Positions 55,740 through 64,000 of a stretch of DNA of 64,000 bases are shown one piece after another (within the stretch, counting starts at the first letter, position 1; the number at the start of each line of letters is the position of its first letter). The notes under the pieces were generated by a model. The model had not been told where the DNA came from and searched no databases. It saw only the letters and a program-made list of their open reading frames with translations. Where the stretch lies: the NCBI RefSeq assembly GCF_900636545.1, contig NZ_LR134290.1, positions 1,550,001-1,614,000 on the forward strand. The letters run 5' to 3'. Position numbers and translations under genes: made by a program. This DNA comes from Pseudomonas mendocina. Lineage in GTDB: Bacteria > Pseudomonadota > Gammaproteobacteria > Pseudomonadales > Pseudomonadaceae.

Positions 55740-58184
55740 CTACCTCTGGTATTCGGCCAGCTTGCGTTCGGCTTCGGCCAGGCGGTTACGCGCCTGTTCC
55801 AGCGCCTCGCCAGCAGCGCTCTCGTCACGCTCCAGCTTGCGCAGGTCGGCGCGGGCGAAGGCAACTTCAGTTTTCAGGGCTTTCAGTTCGGCATCCACGC
55901 CGGGGCGTTCGGTGCGTACCAGCTCCGGCGCCGGCTTGCCCGAGGCCGCCTCCGCGGCATGCAGGGCTTGCTCGGCGGCGGCCTGGGCATCGCGCAGCGG
56001 CTGCAGCGCAGCTTCGTCGCTGCCTGCCTTCTCGGCCTTCTTCAGCTCGGCGCGTTTCATCGCCAGCTCGACCTTGGCCTTCTTCAACGCCTCGTCGCCG
56101 GCCGGTTTGGCGGCGGGGGCGGGCGCCTGCTTCTCCAGGTCGGCCAGGGACTTCTCGGCTTCTTCCAGCTGCTGACGCAGACGGGCGATCTCTGTCTGCT
56201 GGTCGTCGTCCGGGTTCTCGATCTTTTCCAGCTTGCGCAGCTGGGCCTTGAGCATGGCGGCTTCGATCTTGGCCTTTTTCAGCGCTTCGTCACCGGCGGG
56301 TTTGGCCGCGGAGGCGGGTGTCTGGCTCTCCAGATCGGCCAGGGCCTTCTCGGCTGCTTCCAGTTGCTGACGCACGCGGGCAATCTCGGTCTGCTGCTCG
56401 TCGTCCGGGTTCTCAATTTTCTCCAGCTTGCGCAGCTGGGCCTTGAGCATGGCGGCGTCGATCTTGGCCTTCTTCAGCGCCTCGTCACCGGCCGGCTTGG
56501 GCGCGGAGGTAGGGGCAGCTGCCTGTGCGTCTGCCAGGGCCTTTTGCGCGGCTTCGGCAGCGGCGCGCAGCTCGCTGACCTGCGCCTGCAGTTCCGGCGT
56601 GTCGTGAGCGGCCAGCTGTTTTTCCGCCTTCTTCAGCGCGACCTGGGCCATGCTGGCTTCGATCTTGAGTTTCTTCAGCGCTTCATCAGCCGGCGCCGCT
56701 GCCGCTACAGGTGGTGCTTCGGCCTGCGCTGCCTTGGCGCGCGCAGCTTTCTCGGCGCGGGCCTTGCGTTCGGCTTCCTTCTGCTCCTCGGCGCGGCGCA
56801 GGCGTTCCTGGCGCTGCTCGAAACGCTGTTTGGAGTGCTCGGCCTTGAGCTGCTTCTGCTCCAGCTCGCGGATCTCCGCCTTGGCCACACGGTAGTACTG
56901 CACCAGCGGAATGCTCGATGGGCAGACGTAGGCGCAGGCGCCGCACTCGATGCAGTCGAACAGGTTGTGCGCCTTGAGCTGCTCGTGCTCCTGACCGAGG
57001 GCGAAGAAGTGCAGTTGTTGCGGCAGCAGGCTGGCCGGGCAGGCCTCGGCGCACTCGCCGCAGCGGATGCAGGGCATGGCCGGCGGTGGCGGCGGCAGTT
57101 CTGTGACGGTGCTGGCCAGCAGGCAGTTGCTGGTCTTGATCAGTGGCACATCGAGACTGGGCAGGGTGAAGCCCATCATTGGGCCGCCCATGATCAGGCG
57201 ATTGAGTTTGCTGGGGTCCAGCGCGGCGAACTCCAGCAGCTCGCCCACCGGCGTGCCCAGCAGAGCCTCGACATTGCCAGGTCGCGCCAGCGCTTCGCCG
57301 GTCAGAGTGGTGATGCGCGAAATCAGCGGCTTGCCCAGTACCACCGCGTCGTGAATGGCCGTGCAGGTACCGACGTTCTGGCAGAGGATGCCGATATCGG
57401 CGGGCAGGCCGCCGCTTGGCACCTCGACGCCGGTGAGAATCTGGATCAGCTGTTTCTCGCCGCCGGATGGGTACTTGGTTGGGAATACCCGTACCTGATA
57501 ATCGCGGCCGACACACGCAGCGCGCACGGCGGCGATGGCCTCGGGTTTGTTGTCTTCAATGCCGATCAGCACCTGCTGCGGCTGAATCAGGTGGGCCAGT
57601 ACCTCGATACCAGCCACCAGCTCGGCGGCGCGCTCGCGCATCAGCACGTCATCAGCGGTGATGTAAGGTTCGCACTCGGTGCCGTTGATGATCAGGGTGT
57701 GGATCTTCTGCGTCGGCCGTGCGGTGAGCTTGACCGCCGTGGGGAAGCCGGCGCCGCCGAGGCCGTTGATGCCGGCCTCGCGGATCAATGCCAGCAGTTC
57801 GGCGGGTTCCAGGCTGCGGTAGTCGGCGGGGGGCGTCAGTTCGATCCACTCGTCCAGGCCATCGCTGTCGATGACGATGGCCGGTGCCAGCATGCCGGAA
57901 GCATGCGGATAAGGCTGCTCATCGATAAAGGCGACGCTGCCGGAAGTCGGTGCATGCAGCGGCACACTGACGAAACCGTTGGCGTTGGCGATCTTCTCGC
58001 CCTTACGTACGCGTTGGCCGACCGCCACACAGGGCTCAGCGGTTGCGCCAATATGCTGGCCGAGCGGCAACACCAGGCGTTTGGGCAGTGGCGCCTGCTG
58101 GATCGGTGTGCGGTTGGACAGCTCCTTGCGCTCGGCTGGGTGGATGCCGCCAGGGATATCCCAGAACTTTTCCTGCACCGTCAT
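55740..58184 (-). CDS. rnfC: Electron transport complex subunit RnfC with extended repeat coiled-coil C-terminus
   Basis: This 814-residue peripheral subunit has a flavin/NADH-binding region ([13 protein letters not shown], residues about 140-152), the SLBB-like middle part, and two 4Fe-4S motifs [12 protein letters not shown] and [12 protein letters not shown] (about residues 378-430). After residue 450 comes a long charged helical tail. It contains three to four repeats of [30 protein letters not shown] followed by QTEIAR.RQQLE (shown in parts: [30 protein letters not shown]). E. coli RsxC (740) also has a C-terminal Ala/Lys-rich tail. Tight overlap with rnfB. Confidence 0.93.
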   Translation of the reverse strand: MTVQEKFWDIPGGIHPAERKELSNRTPIQQAPLPKRLVLPLGQHIGATAEPCVAVGQRVRKGEKIANANGFVSVPLHAPTSGSVAFIDEQPYPHASGMLAPAIVIDSDGLDEWIELTPPADYRSLEPAELLALIREAGINGLGGAGFPTAVKLTARPTQKIHTLIINGTECEPYITADDVLMRERAAELVAGIEVLAHLIQPQQVLIGIEDNKPEAIAAVRAACVGRDYQVRVFPTKYPSGGEKQLIQILTGVEVPSGGLPADIGILCQNVGTCTAIHDAVVLGKPLISRITTLTGEALARPGNVEALLGTPVGELLEFAALDPSKLNRLIMGGPMMGFTLPSLDVPLIKTSNCLLASTVTELPPPPPAMPCIRCGECAEACPASLLPQQLHFFALGQEHEQLKAHNLFDCIECGACAYVCPSSIPLVQYYRVAKAEIRELEQKQLKAEHSKQRFEQRQERLRRAEEQKEAERKARAEKAARAKAAQAEAPPVAAAAPADEALKKLKIEASMAQVALKKAEKQLAAHDTPELQAQVSELRAAAEAAQKALADAQAAAPTSAPKPAGDEALKKAKIDAAMLKAQLRKLEKIENPDDEQQTEIARVRQQLEAAEKALADLESQTPASAAKPAGDEALKKAKIEAAMLKAQLRKLEKIENPDDDQQTEIARLRQQLEEAEKSLADLEKQAPAPAAKPAGDEALKKAKVELAMKRAELKKAEKAGSDEAALQPLRDAQAAAEQALHAAEAASGKPAPELVRTERPGVDAELKALKTEVAFARADLRKLERDESAAGEALEQARNRLAEAERKLAEYQR

Positions 58185-58756
58185 GCCGCCTGCTCCCGGT
58201 CACTGGCGATCAACTGGCCGGGTGCCAGCGGCTTGTCCCACTTCCAGCTTTGTACCGTGCTACCGACTTCGATCATGTCGATGCAGTCCACCGGGCAGGG
58301 CTCGACGCACAGGTCGCAGCCGGTGCACTCGCTGACGATCACCGTATGCATCTGCCGCGCCGCGCCGACGATGGCATCCACCGGGCAGGCCTGGATGCAC
58401 TTGGTGCAGCCAATGCACTCAGCTTCGCGGATAAACGCGACCATCTGCGGCTTTTCGCCTTCCACCGCGTCCAGAGGCTCCGCCTCGACGTCGAGCAGAT
58501 CGGCCAGGGCGGCGATGGTGGCTTCGCCGCCGGGCGGACACTTGTTGATCTTGTCGCCGCCGGCGATGGCCTCGGCGTAGGGTTTGCAACCGGGATAGCC
58601 GCATTGGCCGCACTGGGTCTGCGGCAGCAGGGCATTGATTTGCTCGGCGATGGGATCGCCCTCGACCTTGAAGCGCACGGCGGCGAAACCGAGGATGGCT
58701 CCGGCGATCAGGCACAGCGCAAGCAGGGCGAGGACAGCGACCAGAACCAGGCTCAT
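58181..58756 (-). CDS. rnfB: Electron transport complex subunit RnfB
   Basis: This 191-residue iron-sulfur protein is anchored by a TM at residues 7-25. A Fe-S domain with [15 protein letters not shown] (residues about 47-61) is followed by two ferredoxin clusters, [14 protein letters not shown] and [14 protein letters not shown]. It passes electrons from RnfC onward. Overlaps rnfA and rnfC by 4 bases. Confidence 0.95.
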   Translation of the reverse strand: MSLVLVAVLALLALCLIAGAILGFAAVRFKVEGDPIAEQINALLPQTQCGQCGYPGCKPYAEAIAGGDKINKCPPGGEATIAALADLLDVEAEPLDAVEGEKPQMVAFIREAECIGCTKCIQACPVDAIVGAARQMHTVIVSECTGCDLCVEPCPVDCIDMIEVGSTVQSWKWDKPLAPGQLIASDREQAA

Positions 58757-59337
58757 AGCTTGATCAGCCCGGAGAAGCCCATGAACGCCAGTGACATTAA
58801 CCCGGCGGTGATCATGCCGATGGCCGCGCCCTGGAAGGATTTCGGCACGTCGGCGATGGCGATGCGCTCACGCATGGCGGCGAACAGCACCAGTACCAGG
58901 GAGAAGCCCAGGCCGGCAGCGAAGCCGTTGACGGTGGCGGTGATGAAGGTGAATTCGGCCTTGTTGGCGTTGAGCAGGGCGACGCCGAGGACGATGCAGT
59001 TGGTGGTGATCAGCGGTAGGAAAATGCCCAGCACGCGATAGAGTAGCGGGCTGGTCTTGTTCACCACCATCTCGGTGAATTGCACCACCACGGCGATCAC
59101 CAGGATGAAACTGATGGTACGCAGGAATTCCAGGTCCAGCGGCTTGAGCACGTACTGCTGCACCAGGTAGCTGCACATGGCCGCCAGGGTCAGCACGAAG
59201 GTGGTCGCCAGGGACAGGCCGATCGCGGTTTCGATCTTCTTCGACACGCCCATGAACGGGCACAGGCCGAGGAACTGCACCAGCACGAAATTGTTGACCA
59301 GGATGGCGCTGACCATGATCAGGACGAGTTCGGTCAT
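58753..59337 (-). CDS. rnfA: Electron transport complex subunit RnfA
   Basis: This 194-residue six-helix membrane protein carries the family pattern [21 protein letters not shown] (split: [21 protein letters not shown]) and [18 protein letters not shown]. It is first gene of rnfABCDGE-nth. RnfA and RnfE are related inverted partners. The 123 bases to the next gene hold its promoter; no clear motif was seen. Confidence 0.95.
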   Translation of the reverse strand: MTELVLIMVSAILVNNFVLVQFLGLCPFMGVSKKIETAIGLSLATTFVLTLAAMCSYLVQQYVLKPLDLEFLRTISFILVIAVVVQFTEMVVNKTSPLLYRVLGIFLPLITTNCIVLGVALLNANKAEFTFITATVNGFAAGLGFSLVLVLFAAMRERIAIADVPKSFQGAAIGMITAGLMSLAFMGFSGLIKL

Positions 59338-59460
59338 CGGTTTGCCGTCGAATGCACAAAGGCCTTAGGAAAAGGGCGCCTATTATCGGGAAGCGGCCCT
59401 GGCCATACAAGCCGGATGCGGCGAATTGCCTGCTGTTGGCGACCTTTCGTCACGCCTTGG

Positions 59461-60228
59461 TCAACGGCTGGTCAGACGTCTCCACAGCTTGCGCAGGCCG
59501 AGCGCTACCGGGAACAGCACGATAAGGAAGGGCAGGCTATAGCCGATGAACTCGATGAGGTTGGCAGTACCTTCTGCGAGGTTGTCGGTTAGGCGCGAAA
59601 AGGCCTCGCCGATACGCCCCAGGGGCGAGCGCTCGTAGGGGCTGCTGAAGCTAAGGGTCAGCAGGTTGGTATCCAGGCGCCGTTGCTGTTGGGCGGCCTC
59701 CTGGGCGATGGCCTGCAGTTGTACCTCCAGTGCTGCCTGCTCTCGGGCCAGCGCCAGCAGGTCGGCCACGGCCAGATCGTCGCGTTGTTCGAACTGCTGC
59801 AAGGTCCGTTGCTGGCGCAGCAGTTGCTCGTGCTGACGACGATTATCGCTCACAGCCTGGGCCAGGTCCTCGGCGCGAGTGCTGCGGCTGACCAGCTCAC
59901 CGCCCTCGCTGGCCAGGGCGGTGATGGCCTCGACCCCGCCGGGCACGATACGCAGAGTGAGGTCGCCACGCGGCGCATGGCCGCTACTTTGCTGTGCGGC
60001 GATCAGGCTGCAGGCGCCGAAACGTTCGCTCAGGCAGGCTTCGCGAGTGGCGGCGATGCGTTCGCCGATCTGCTCGGCGGCCAGTTCTATGCCGACTTGA
60101 TGCTCATAGGCCAGGTAGCTGCCAGCCTGGTTGCGTTCACCTTGCAGGGCGCCACCGAGCGGGGCTCCCGATTGCTCGGAGCAACCGGCCAGTGCGGCCA
60201 GCAGCGTCACTACCATCCATGGCTTCAT
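59461..60228 (-). CDS. DUF4349-family lipoprotein
   Basis: This 255-residue protein has a lipoprotein signal (lipobox LAGC, Cys16) and a DUF4349 core with LRIVPGGVEAITALASEGGELVSRS (two parts: LRIVPGGVEAITALA, SEGGELVSRS). A coiled-coil follows (about 115-175), then a C-terminal TM segment (residues about 225-245) and a basic end. Two anchors suggest a protein bent in the periplasm or across the inner membrane. Function unknown. Upstream of metG on the same strand, with 21 bases between. Confidence 0.8.
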   Translation of the reverse strand: MKPWMVVTLLAALAGCSEQSGAPLGGALQGERNQAGSYLAYEHQVGIELAAEQIGERIAATREACLSERFGACSLIAAQQSSGHAPRGDLTLRIVPGGVEAITALASEGGELVSRSTRAEDLAQAVSDNRRQHEQLLRQQRTLQQFEQRDDLAVADLLALAREQAALEVQLQAIAQEAAQQQRRLDTNLLTLSFSSPYERSPLGRIGEAFSRLTDNLAEGTANLIEFIGYSLPFLIVLFPVALGLRKLWRRLTSR

Positions 60229-60249
60229 CCGTGCCTCCTGGCGTTTGGC

Positions 60250-62286
60250 TTATTTGACGCGTTGGCCCGGCTTGGCGCCGCTGTCCGGGCTGAGCAGGTA
60301 GATTTCCTCACCACCGGGGCCGGCAGCCAGGACCATGCCTTCGCTGACGCCGAACTTCATCTTGCGCGGTGCCAGGTTGGCCACGTACAGAGTCAGGCGA
60401 CCTTCAAGCTTGCTCGGGTCCGGGTAGGCGGACTTGATGCCGGAGAACACGTTGCGTTTTTCGTCACCGATATCCAGTGACAGGCGCAGCAGTTTGTCGG
60501 CGCCCTCGACGAACTCGCATTTTTCGATCAGTGCAATGCGCAGGTCGACGGCGGCGAAGGCGTCGAAGTTGATCTCGGCGGCCAGCGGGTCTTTGCTCAG
60601 TTCTCCGTTGCCTTGTGGCTTGGGCGCTTCGGCGGCCAGGTCTTCCTTGGAGGCTTCGACCATGGCTTCGATCTTCGGTTGTTCGATGCGGGTCAGCAGC
60701 GGGTTGAACGGGTTCAACTGGTGGTTGGCCAGCGGCAGCGCGAGGTCTGCCCAGGTTTGCGGTTTCACGTTGAGGAAGGCTTCGGCGTCACTGGCCAGTT
60801 TCGGCAGCACCGGCTTGAGCATGATCACCAGCTGACGGAACAGGTTGACGCCCAGTGCGCAGATTTCCTGCACCTCGGCCTGCTTGCCCTCGACCTTGTT
60901 CAGCGCCCAGGGTGCCTTGTCGGCGATCCAGGCGTTGGCACGGTCGGCCAGTGCCATGATTTCGCGCATGGCACGGGAAAAATCACGCGCTTCGTAGGCC
61001 TCGGCGATGCTCGGCGCGGCAGCCTGGAAGGCATCCCACAGCTCGGGCTCCGGGTTGGCTGCAACCAGCAGTCCTGCGTTGCCCTTGTGGATGAAGCCGG
61101 CGCAGCGGCTGGCAATGTTGACCACTTTGCCGACCAGGTCCGAGTTGACCTTCTGCACGAAGTCCTCGAGGTTCAGGTCGAGGTCGTCCACGCCACGGCC
61201 CAGCTTGGAGGCGTAGTAGTAGCGCAGGTATTCCGGGTTGAGGTGATCCAGGTAGGTGCGCGCCTTGATGAAGGTGCCGCGCGACTTGGACATCTTCTGC
61301 CCGTTGACGGTCAGGTAGCCGTGCACGTTGACTGCAGTCGGCTTGCGGTAGCCCGCGCCTTCGAGCATGGCTGGCCAGAACAGGGCGTGGAAGTTGACGA
61401 TGTCCTTGCCGATGAAGTGATACAGCTCGGCGCTCGAATCCTTGCCCCAGAATGCGTCGAAGTCCAGCTCCGGGCGTTTGCTGCAGAGGTTCTTGAAGCT
61501 GGCCATGTAGCCGATTGGCGCGTCCAGCCAGACGTAGAAGTATTTGCCCGGCTCGCCGGGAATCTCGAAGCCGAAGTAGGGCGCATCGCGGCTGATGTCC
61601 CACTCCTGCAGGCCGCCGTCGAGCCACTCGGCGATCTTGTTGGCCACTGCTTCCTGCAACGCGCCGGAGCGCGTCCACTGCTTGAGCATGGCTTCGAAAT
61701 CCGGCAGCTTGAAGAAGAAGTGCTGCGACTCCTTGAGCACCGGCACGGCGCCGGAGATGGCCGAGCGCGGGTTCTTCAGCTCGGTCGGCGAATAGGTGGC
61801 ACCGCATTTCTCGCAGTTGTCACCGTACTGGTCCTCGGTGCCGCATTTCGGACAGGTGCCCTTGATGAAGCGGTCGGCGAGGAACATGCCCTTCTCGGGA
61901 TCGAAGTACTGGGTCACCGCGCGGGTGGCGATATGGCCCTTGTCGCGCAGCGCCAGGTAGATGGACGCCGATAGCTCGCGGTTTTCCTCGGAGTGAGTCG
62001 AGTGGTAGTTGTCGAAGTCCACACCAAAGTCTGCGAAGTCGGCCATGTGCTCGGCACGTACGCCATCGATCAATTGTTCGGGCGTGATGCCTTCTTTCTC
62101 GGCGCGCAACATGATCGCCGAGCCGTGGGCGTCGTCGGCGCAGACGTAGATCGCCTGATTGCCGCGCAGTTTCTGGTAGCGCACCCACATGTCGGTCTGC
62201 ACGTACTCGAGCATATGGCCGAGGTGGATGGAGCCGTTGGCATAGGGGAGGGCGCTGGTAACGAGAATCTTGCGGGCTTCGGTCAT
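60250..62286 (-). CDS. metG: Methionyl-tRNA synthetase with C-terminal tRNA-binding domain
   Basis: This 678-residue class I synthetase charges tRNA-Met. It has the HIGH-type motif [10 protein letters not shown] at the N-terminus, the zinc knuckle [18 protein letters not shown] (about residues 145-162), KMSKSRG (about 333), and the C-terminal EMAP-like dimer domain ([18 protein letters not shown] onward). Full length for the long MetG1 class. ATG 62286 is used; a longer in-frame start lacks a ribosome site. Divergent from mrp. Confidence 0.96.
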   Translation of the reverse strand: MTEARKILVTSALPYANGSIHLGHMLEYVQTDMWVRYQKLRGNQAIYVCADDAHGSAIMLRAEKEGITPEQLIDGVRAEHMADFADFGVDFDNYHSTHSEENRELSASIYLALRDKGHIATRAVTQYFDPEKGMFLADRFIKGTCPKCGTEDQYGDNCEKCGATYSPTELKNPRSAISGAVPVLKESQHFFFKLPDFEAMLKQWTRSGALQEAVANKIAEWLDGGLQEWDISRDAPYFGFEIPGEPGKYFYVWLDAPIGYMASFKNLCSKRPELDFDAFWGKDSSAELYHFIGKDIVNFHALFWPAMLEGAGYRKPTAVNVHGYLTVNGQKMSKSRGTFIKARTYLDHLNPEYLRYYYASKLGRGVDDLDLNLEDFVQKVNSDLVGKVVNIASRCAGFIHKGNAGLLVAANPEPELWDAFQAAAPSIAEAYEARDFSRAMREIMALADRANAWIADKAPWALNKVEGKQAEVQEICALGVNLFRQLVIMLKPVLPKLASDAEAFLNVKPQTWADLALPLANHQLNPFNPLLTRIEQPKIEAMVEASKEDLAAEAPKPQGNGELSKDPLAAEINFDAFAAVDLRIALIEKCEFVEGADKLLRLSLDIGDEKRNVFSGIKSAYPDPSKLEGRLTLYVANLAPRKMKFGVSEGMVLAAGPGGEEIYLLSPDSGAKPGQRVK

Positions 62287-62446
62287 GGTGATCGGCTGCA
62301 CTGGTAAAACGAGGGAAGTCGGCAACTATAAGGGAAGCGACAAGCTTCAAGCTACCTGCGGCAAGGAAAAGCGCATGCTGCATTGCATGCGAAGGCTGCT
62401 GTTATGATGACGGCCTGTTTTTCTGCCTGTCTTCTGGAGTTCTTGC

Positions 62447-63535
62447 ATGAGTGCCGTCACCCGCGAAGCGGTCGAAGCCTGTCTGCGTCAGTTCACCGAT
62501 CCCCACCTCGATCAGGACCCGGTCAGTGCCGGCTGCCTGCGCGAGGTCGACATCCAGGGTGCGCGCGTCGCCGTGCGTCTGGAGCTGGGCTACGCCGCCG
62601 GTCTGTTCAAGAGCGGCTGGGCGCAGATGCTGCAGATGGCGCTGGAGAACCTCGATGGTGTCGACAGCGCGCGGGTGCAGGTCGATTGTGTGATCGACTC
62701 GCACCAGGGCCAGGCTCAGGTACCGGGGCTGGCCGGGGTGAAGAACGTGATCGCCGTGGCCTCGGGCAAGGGCGGCGTGGGCAAATCCACCACGGCGGCC
62801 AACCTGGCGCTGGCGCTGGCCCGCGAGGGCGCGCGCGTGGGCATCCTCGATGCCGATATCTACGGCCCGAGCCAGGGCATCATGTTCGGTATCGCCGAGG
62901 GCACGCGGCCGGAGGTGCGCGAGCAAAAGTGGTTCGTGCCGCTCGAAGCCCATGGCGTGCAGGTGATGTCCATGGCCTTTCTCACCGACGACAACACGCC
63001 GATGGTCTGGCGCGGGCCGATGGTCAGCGGCGCCTTGCTGCAACTGATCACCCAGACCGCTTGGAACGATCTCGATTACCTGGTGGTGGACATGCCGCCA
63101 GGCACCGGCGACATCCAGCTGACCCTGGCGCAGAAGGTGCCGGTGGCCGGCAGCGTGATCGTCACCACGCCGCAGGATCTGGCGCTGCTCGATGCCAAGA
63201 AAGGCGTGGAGATGTTCCGCAAGGTGCATATCCCGGTGTTGGGCGTGGTGGAGAACATGGCGGTGCACATCTGCTCCAATTGCGGTCATGCCGAGCACCT
63301 GTTCGGCGAAGGCGGTGGCGAGAAGCTGGCTGCGCAGTACGGCGTCGAATTGCTGGCCTCGTTGCCGCTGTCGATGGCTATCCGCATGCAGGCCGATGAC
63401 GGCAAGCCCACCACCATTGCCGATCCGGAAAGCCAGATTGCCATGATCTATCAGGATCTGGCGCGCAAGGTCGGCGCGCGTATCGCCCTGGCGGGCAAGC
63501 CGGCGATGCCGAGCATCGAGATCAGCGAGGACTAA
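62447..63535 (+). CDS. apbC: Mrp/ApbC Fe-S cluster carrier ATPase
   Basis: This 362-residue iron-sulfur cluster scaffold/carrier has an N-terminal MIP18-like domain (residues 1-85). The P-loop is the deviant Walker A GKGGVGKSTTAANLALA, with DADIYGPSQG, MPPGTGDIQLTLAQ and the cluster cysteines ICSNCGHAEHLFGEGG near residue 285. It is encoded next to and divergent from metG, as in most pseudomonads. ATG 62447 follows GGAGTTC. Confidence 0.93.
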   Translation: MSAVTREAVEACLRQFTDPHLDQDPVSAGCLREVDIQGARVAVRLELGYAAGLFKSGWAQMLQMALENLDGVDSARVQVDCVIDSHQGQAQVPGLAGVKNVIAVASGKGGVGKSTTAANLALALAREGARVGILDADIYGPSQGIMFGIAEGTRPEVREQKWFVPLEAHGVQVMSMAFLTDDNTPMVWRGPMVSGALLQLITQTAWNDLDYLVVDMPPGTGDIQLTLAQKVPVAGSVIVTTPQDLALLDAKKGVEMFRKVHIPVLGVVENMAVHICSNCGHAEHLFGEGGGEKLAAQYGVELLASLPLSMAIRMQADDGKPTTIADPESQIAMIYQDLARKVGARIALAGKPAMPSIEISED

Positions 63536-63836
63536 TAGCGGCCGCGCAGCGGCCCTCTGATGACCCTCTCCCGTTTGCGGGAGACGACTGCATGGATGCA
63601 GGAGTTAGAGCGATGCAGGATGCCCAAGCCGAGGGTCCCCGAAGGGCGGGAGAGGGCAACGCTGGCGACTCGGTCCTGGCGTGGCTAAGCCCACTCAGAT
63701 TCCGCTTCTGTAGGAACGGCTGGGCGGCATCCGCTTCAGCCGCGAGTCGCGGATAAATCCGCTCTACAAAGGCGTGCAGTAAACCATAAAAAAGCCCCGC
63801 ACTAGGCGGGGCTCTTTTCAAGCGGGGTAGTGCAGG
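63536..63836. repeat. Intergenic repeats between apbC and the cold-shock gene
   Basis: This 301-base gene-free stretch holds a split palindrome: CCCTCTCCCG at 63564 and CGGGAGAGGG at 63648, separated by about 75 bases with a nested hairpin-like segment. A REP-type pair CTGTAGGAACGGCT ... GCGGATAAATCCGC-TCTACAA lies at 63708-63770. Both families occur elsewhere in the window. Confidence 0.7.
63789..63820. terminator. Terminator shared by apbC and the cold-shock gene
   Basis: AGCCCCGC-ACTAG-GCGGGGCT (63793-63813) with an A-run before it and CTTTT after it; works in both directions. Confidence 0.85.
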
Positions 63837-64000
63837 TTAGATAACCTGAACTTCCTCAGCCTGCATGCCTTTCTGGCCACGGGTAGCCACGAAGGAAACC
63901 TGCTGGCCTTCCTTCAGGGTTTTGAAACCGTCGCTCTGGATGGCTTTGAAGTGAACGAAGAGGTCGTCACCGGATTGCGGGGTGATGAAGCCGTAGCCTT
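63837..64000 (-). CDS. Cold-shock domain protein, CspA family (partial; start outside window)
   Basis: The last 54 residues of a CspA-type OB-fold RNA chaperone are visible: the RNP1-like KGYGFITP, RNP2 LFVHF and the end [10 protein letters not shown] before TAA. The N-terminus is cut by the window edge. Normally about 69 residues. Gives single-strand RNA binding; which paralogue cannot be told. Confidence 0.93.
   Translation of the reverse strand, partial: GYGFITPQSGDDLFVHFKAIQSDGFKTLKEGQQVSFVATRGQKGMQAEEVQVI

Noticed and set aside
55413..58580. A 1055-codon plus-strand frame opposite rnfC/rnfB
   Set aside because: Antisense shadow of rnfC; Gly/Leu-rich with no domain, whereas the minus strand encodes complete Rnf proteins.

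Overview
The window is a Pseudomonas chromosome segment with high GC content. Gene order and products resemble the P. mendocina/oleovorans-type lineage, but species is my inference. Blocks such as mmsR-HDOD-ung, pyrC-rnt/motY-argG-gloA and rnfABCDGE-nth recall P. aeruginosa synteny from memory. No rRNA, tRNA, prophage, insertion sequence or CRISPR array was seen. Most of the window reads as core genome, with one very large surface adhesin locus as the main accessory feature.

Layout. 1-1925 (minus): an ABC permease and ATPase of the urea-carboxylase/guanidine type. They lie behind a textbook ykkC guanidine-I riboswitch, a sigma-54 -24/-12 promoter and an NtrC-like palindrome. 2146-2990: three small lipoproteins. 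3000-5804: a LysR regulator divergent from a metallo-beta-lactamase-fold alkylsulfatase. 6257-29196: a complete Lap biofilm adhesion system. It comprises LapG periplasmic protease, LapD c-di-GMP receptor, the 4810-residue LapA-type adhesin on the opposite strand, and the LapE-LapB-LapC type I secretion machine.

29355-37411: a valine/branched-chain acyl-CoA catabolic operon (mmsB-like, HIBCH-like, enoyl-CoA hydratase related to DspI, acyl-CoA dehydrogenase, an orphan substrate-binding protein, mmsA-like) with its AraC regulator. 37420-39932: HDOD protein, ung and a DUF6279 lipoprotein. 40093-45053: the braC/livHMGF branched-chain amino-acid ABC transporter. 45349-46422: two small conserved proteins and Fur-box-controlled bfd. 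46662-47193: a large imperfect inverted repeat. 47344-52086: rnt, pyrC, motY, argG, gloA. 52143-59337: a 59-residue acidic protein, nth and the rnf electron-transport operon, with REP-type repeats inside it. 59461-64000: a DUF4349 lipoprotein, metG, mrp/apbC and a truncated cold-shock gene.

How the genes fit together. LapEBC would export LapA. The N-terminal module of LapA would hold it in the outer membrane. LapG would cut it at the TAAG site (residues 110-113) when LapD, which has degenerate GGDEF and EAL motifs, stops sequestering LapG at low c-di-GMP. The divergent lapA-lapE region carries a near-perfect CRP/Vfr palindrome. The valine operon and the nearby Liv transporter form a plausible uptake-plus-catabolism pair. 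The main items for follow-up are the nitrogen-controlled guanidine riboswitch locus without its usual binding protein gene, recently expanded repeats and sugar-binding-like domains in LapA, two copies of a conserved ~135-bp intergenic element, the 530-bp inverted repeat, and the coiled-coil expansion of RnfC.
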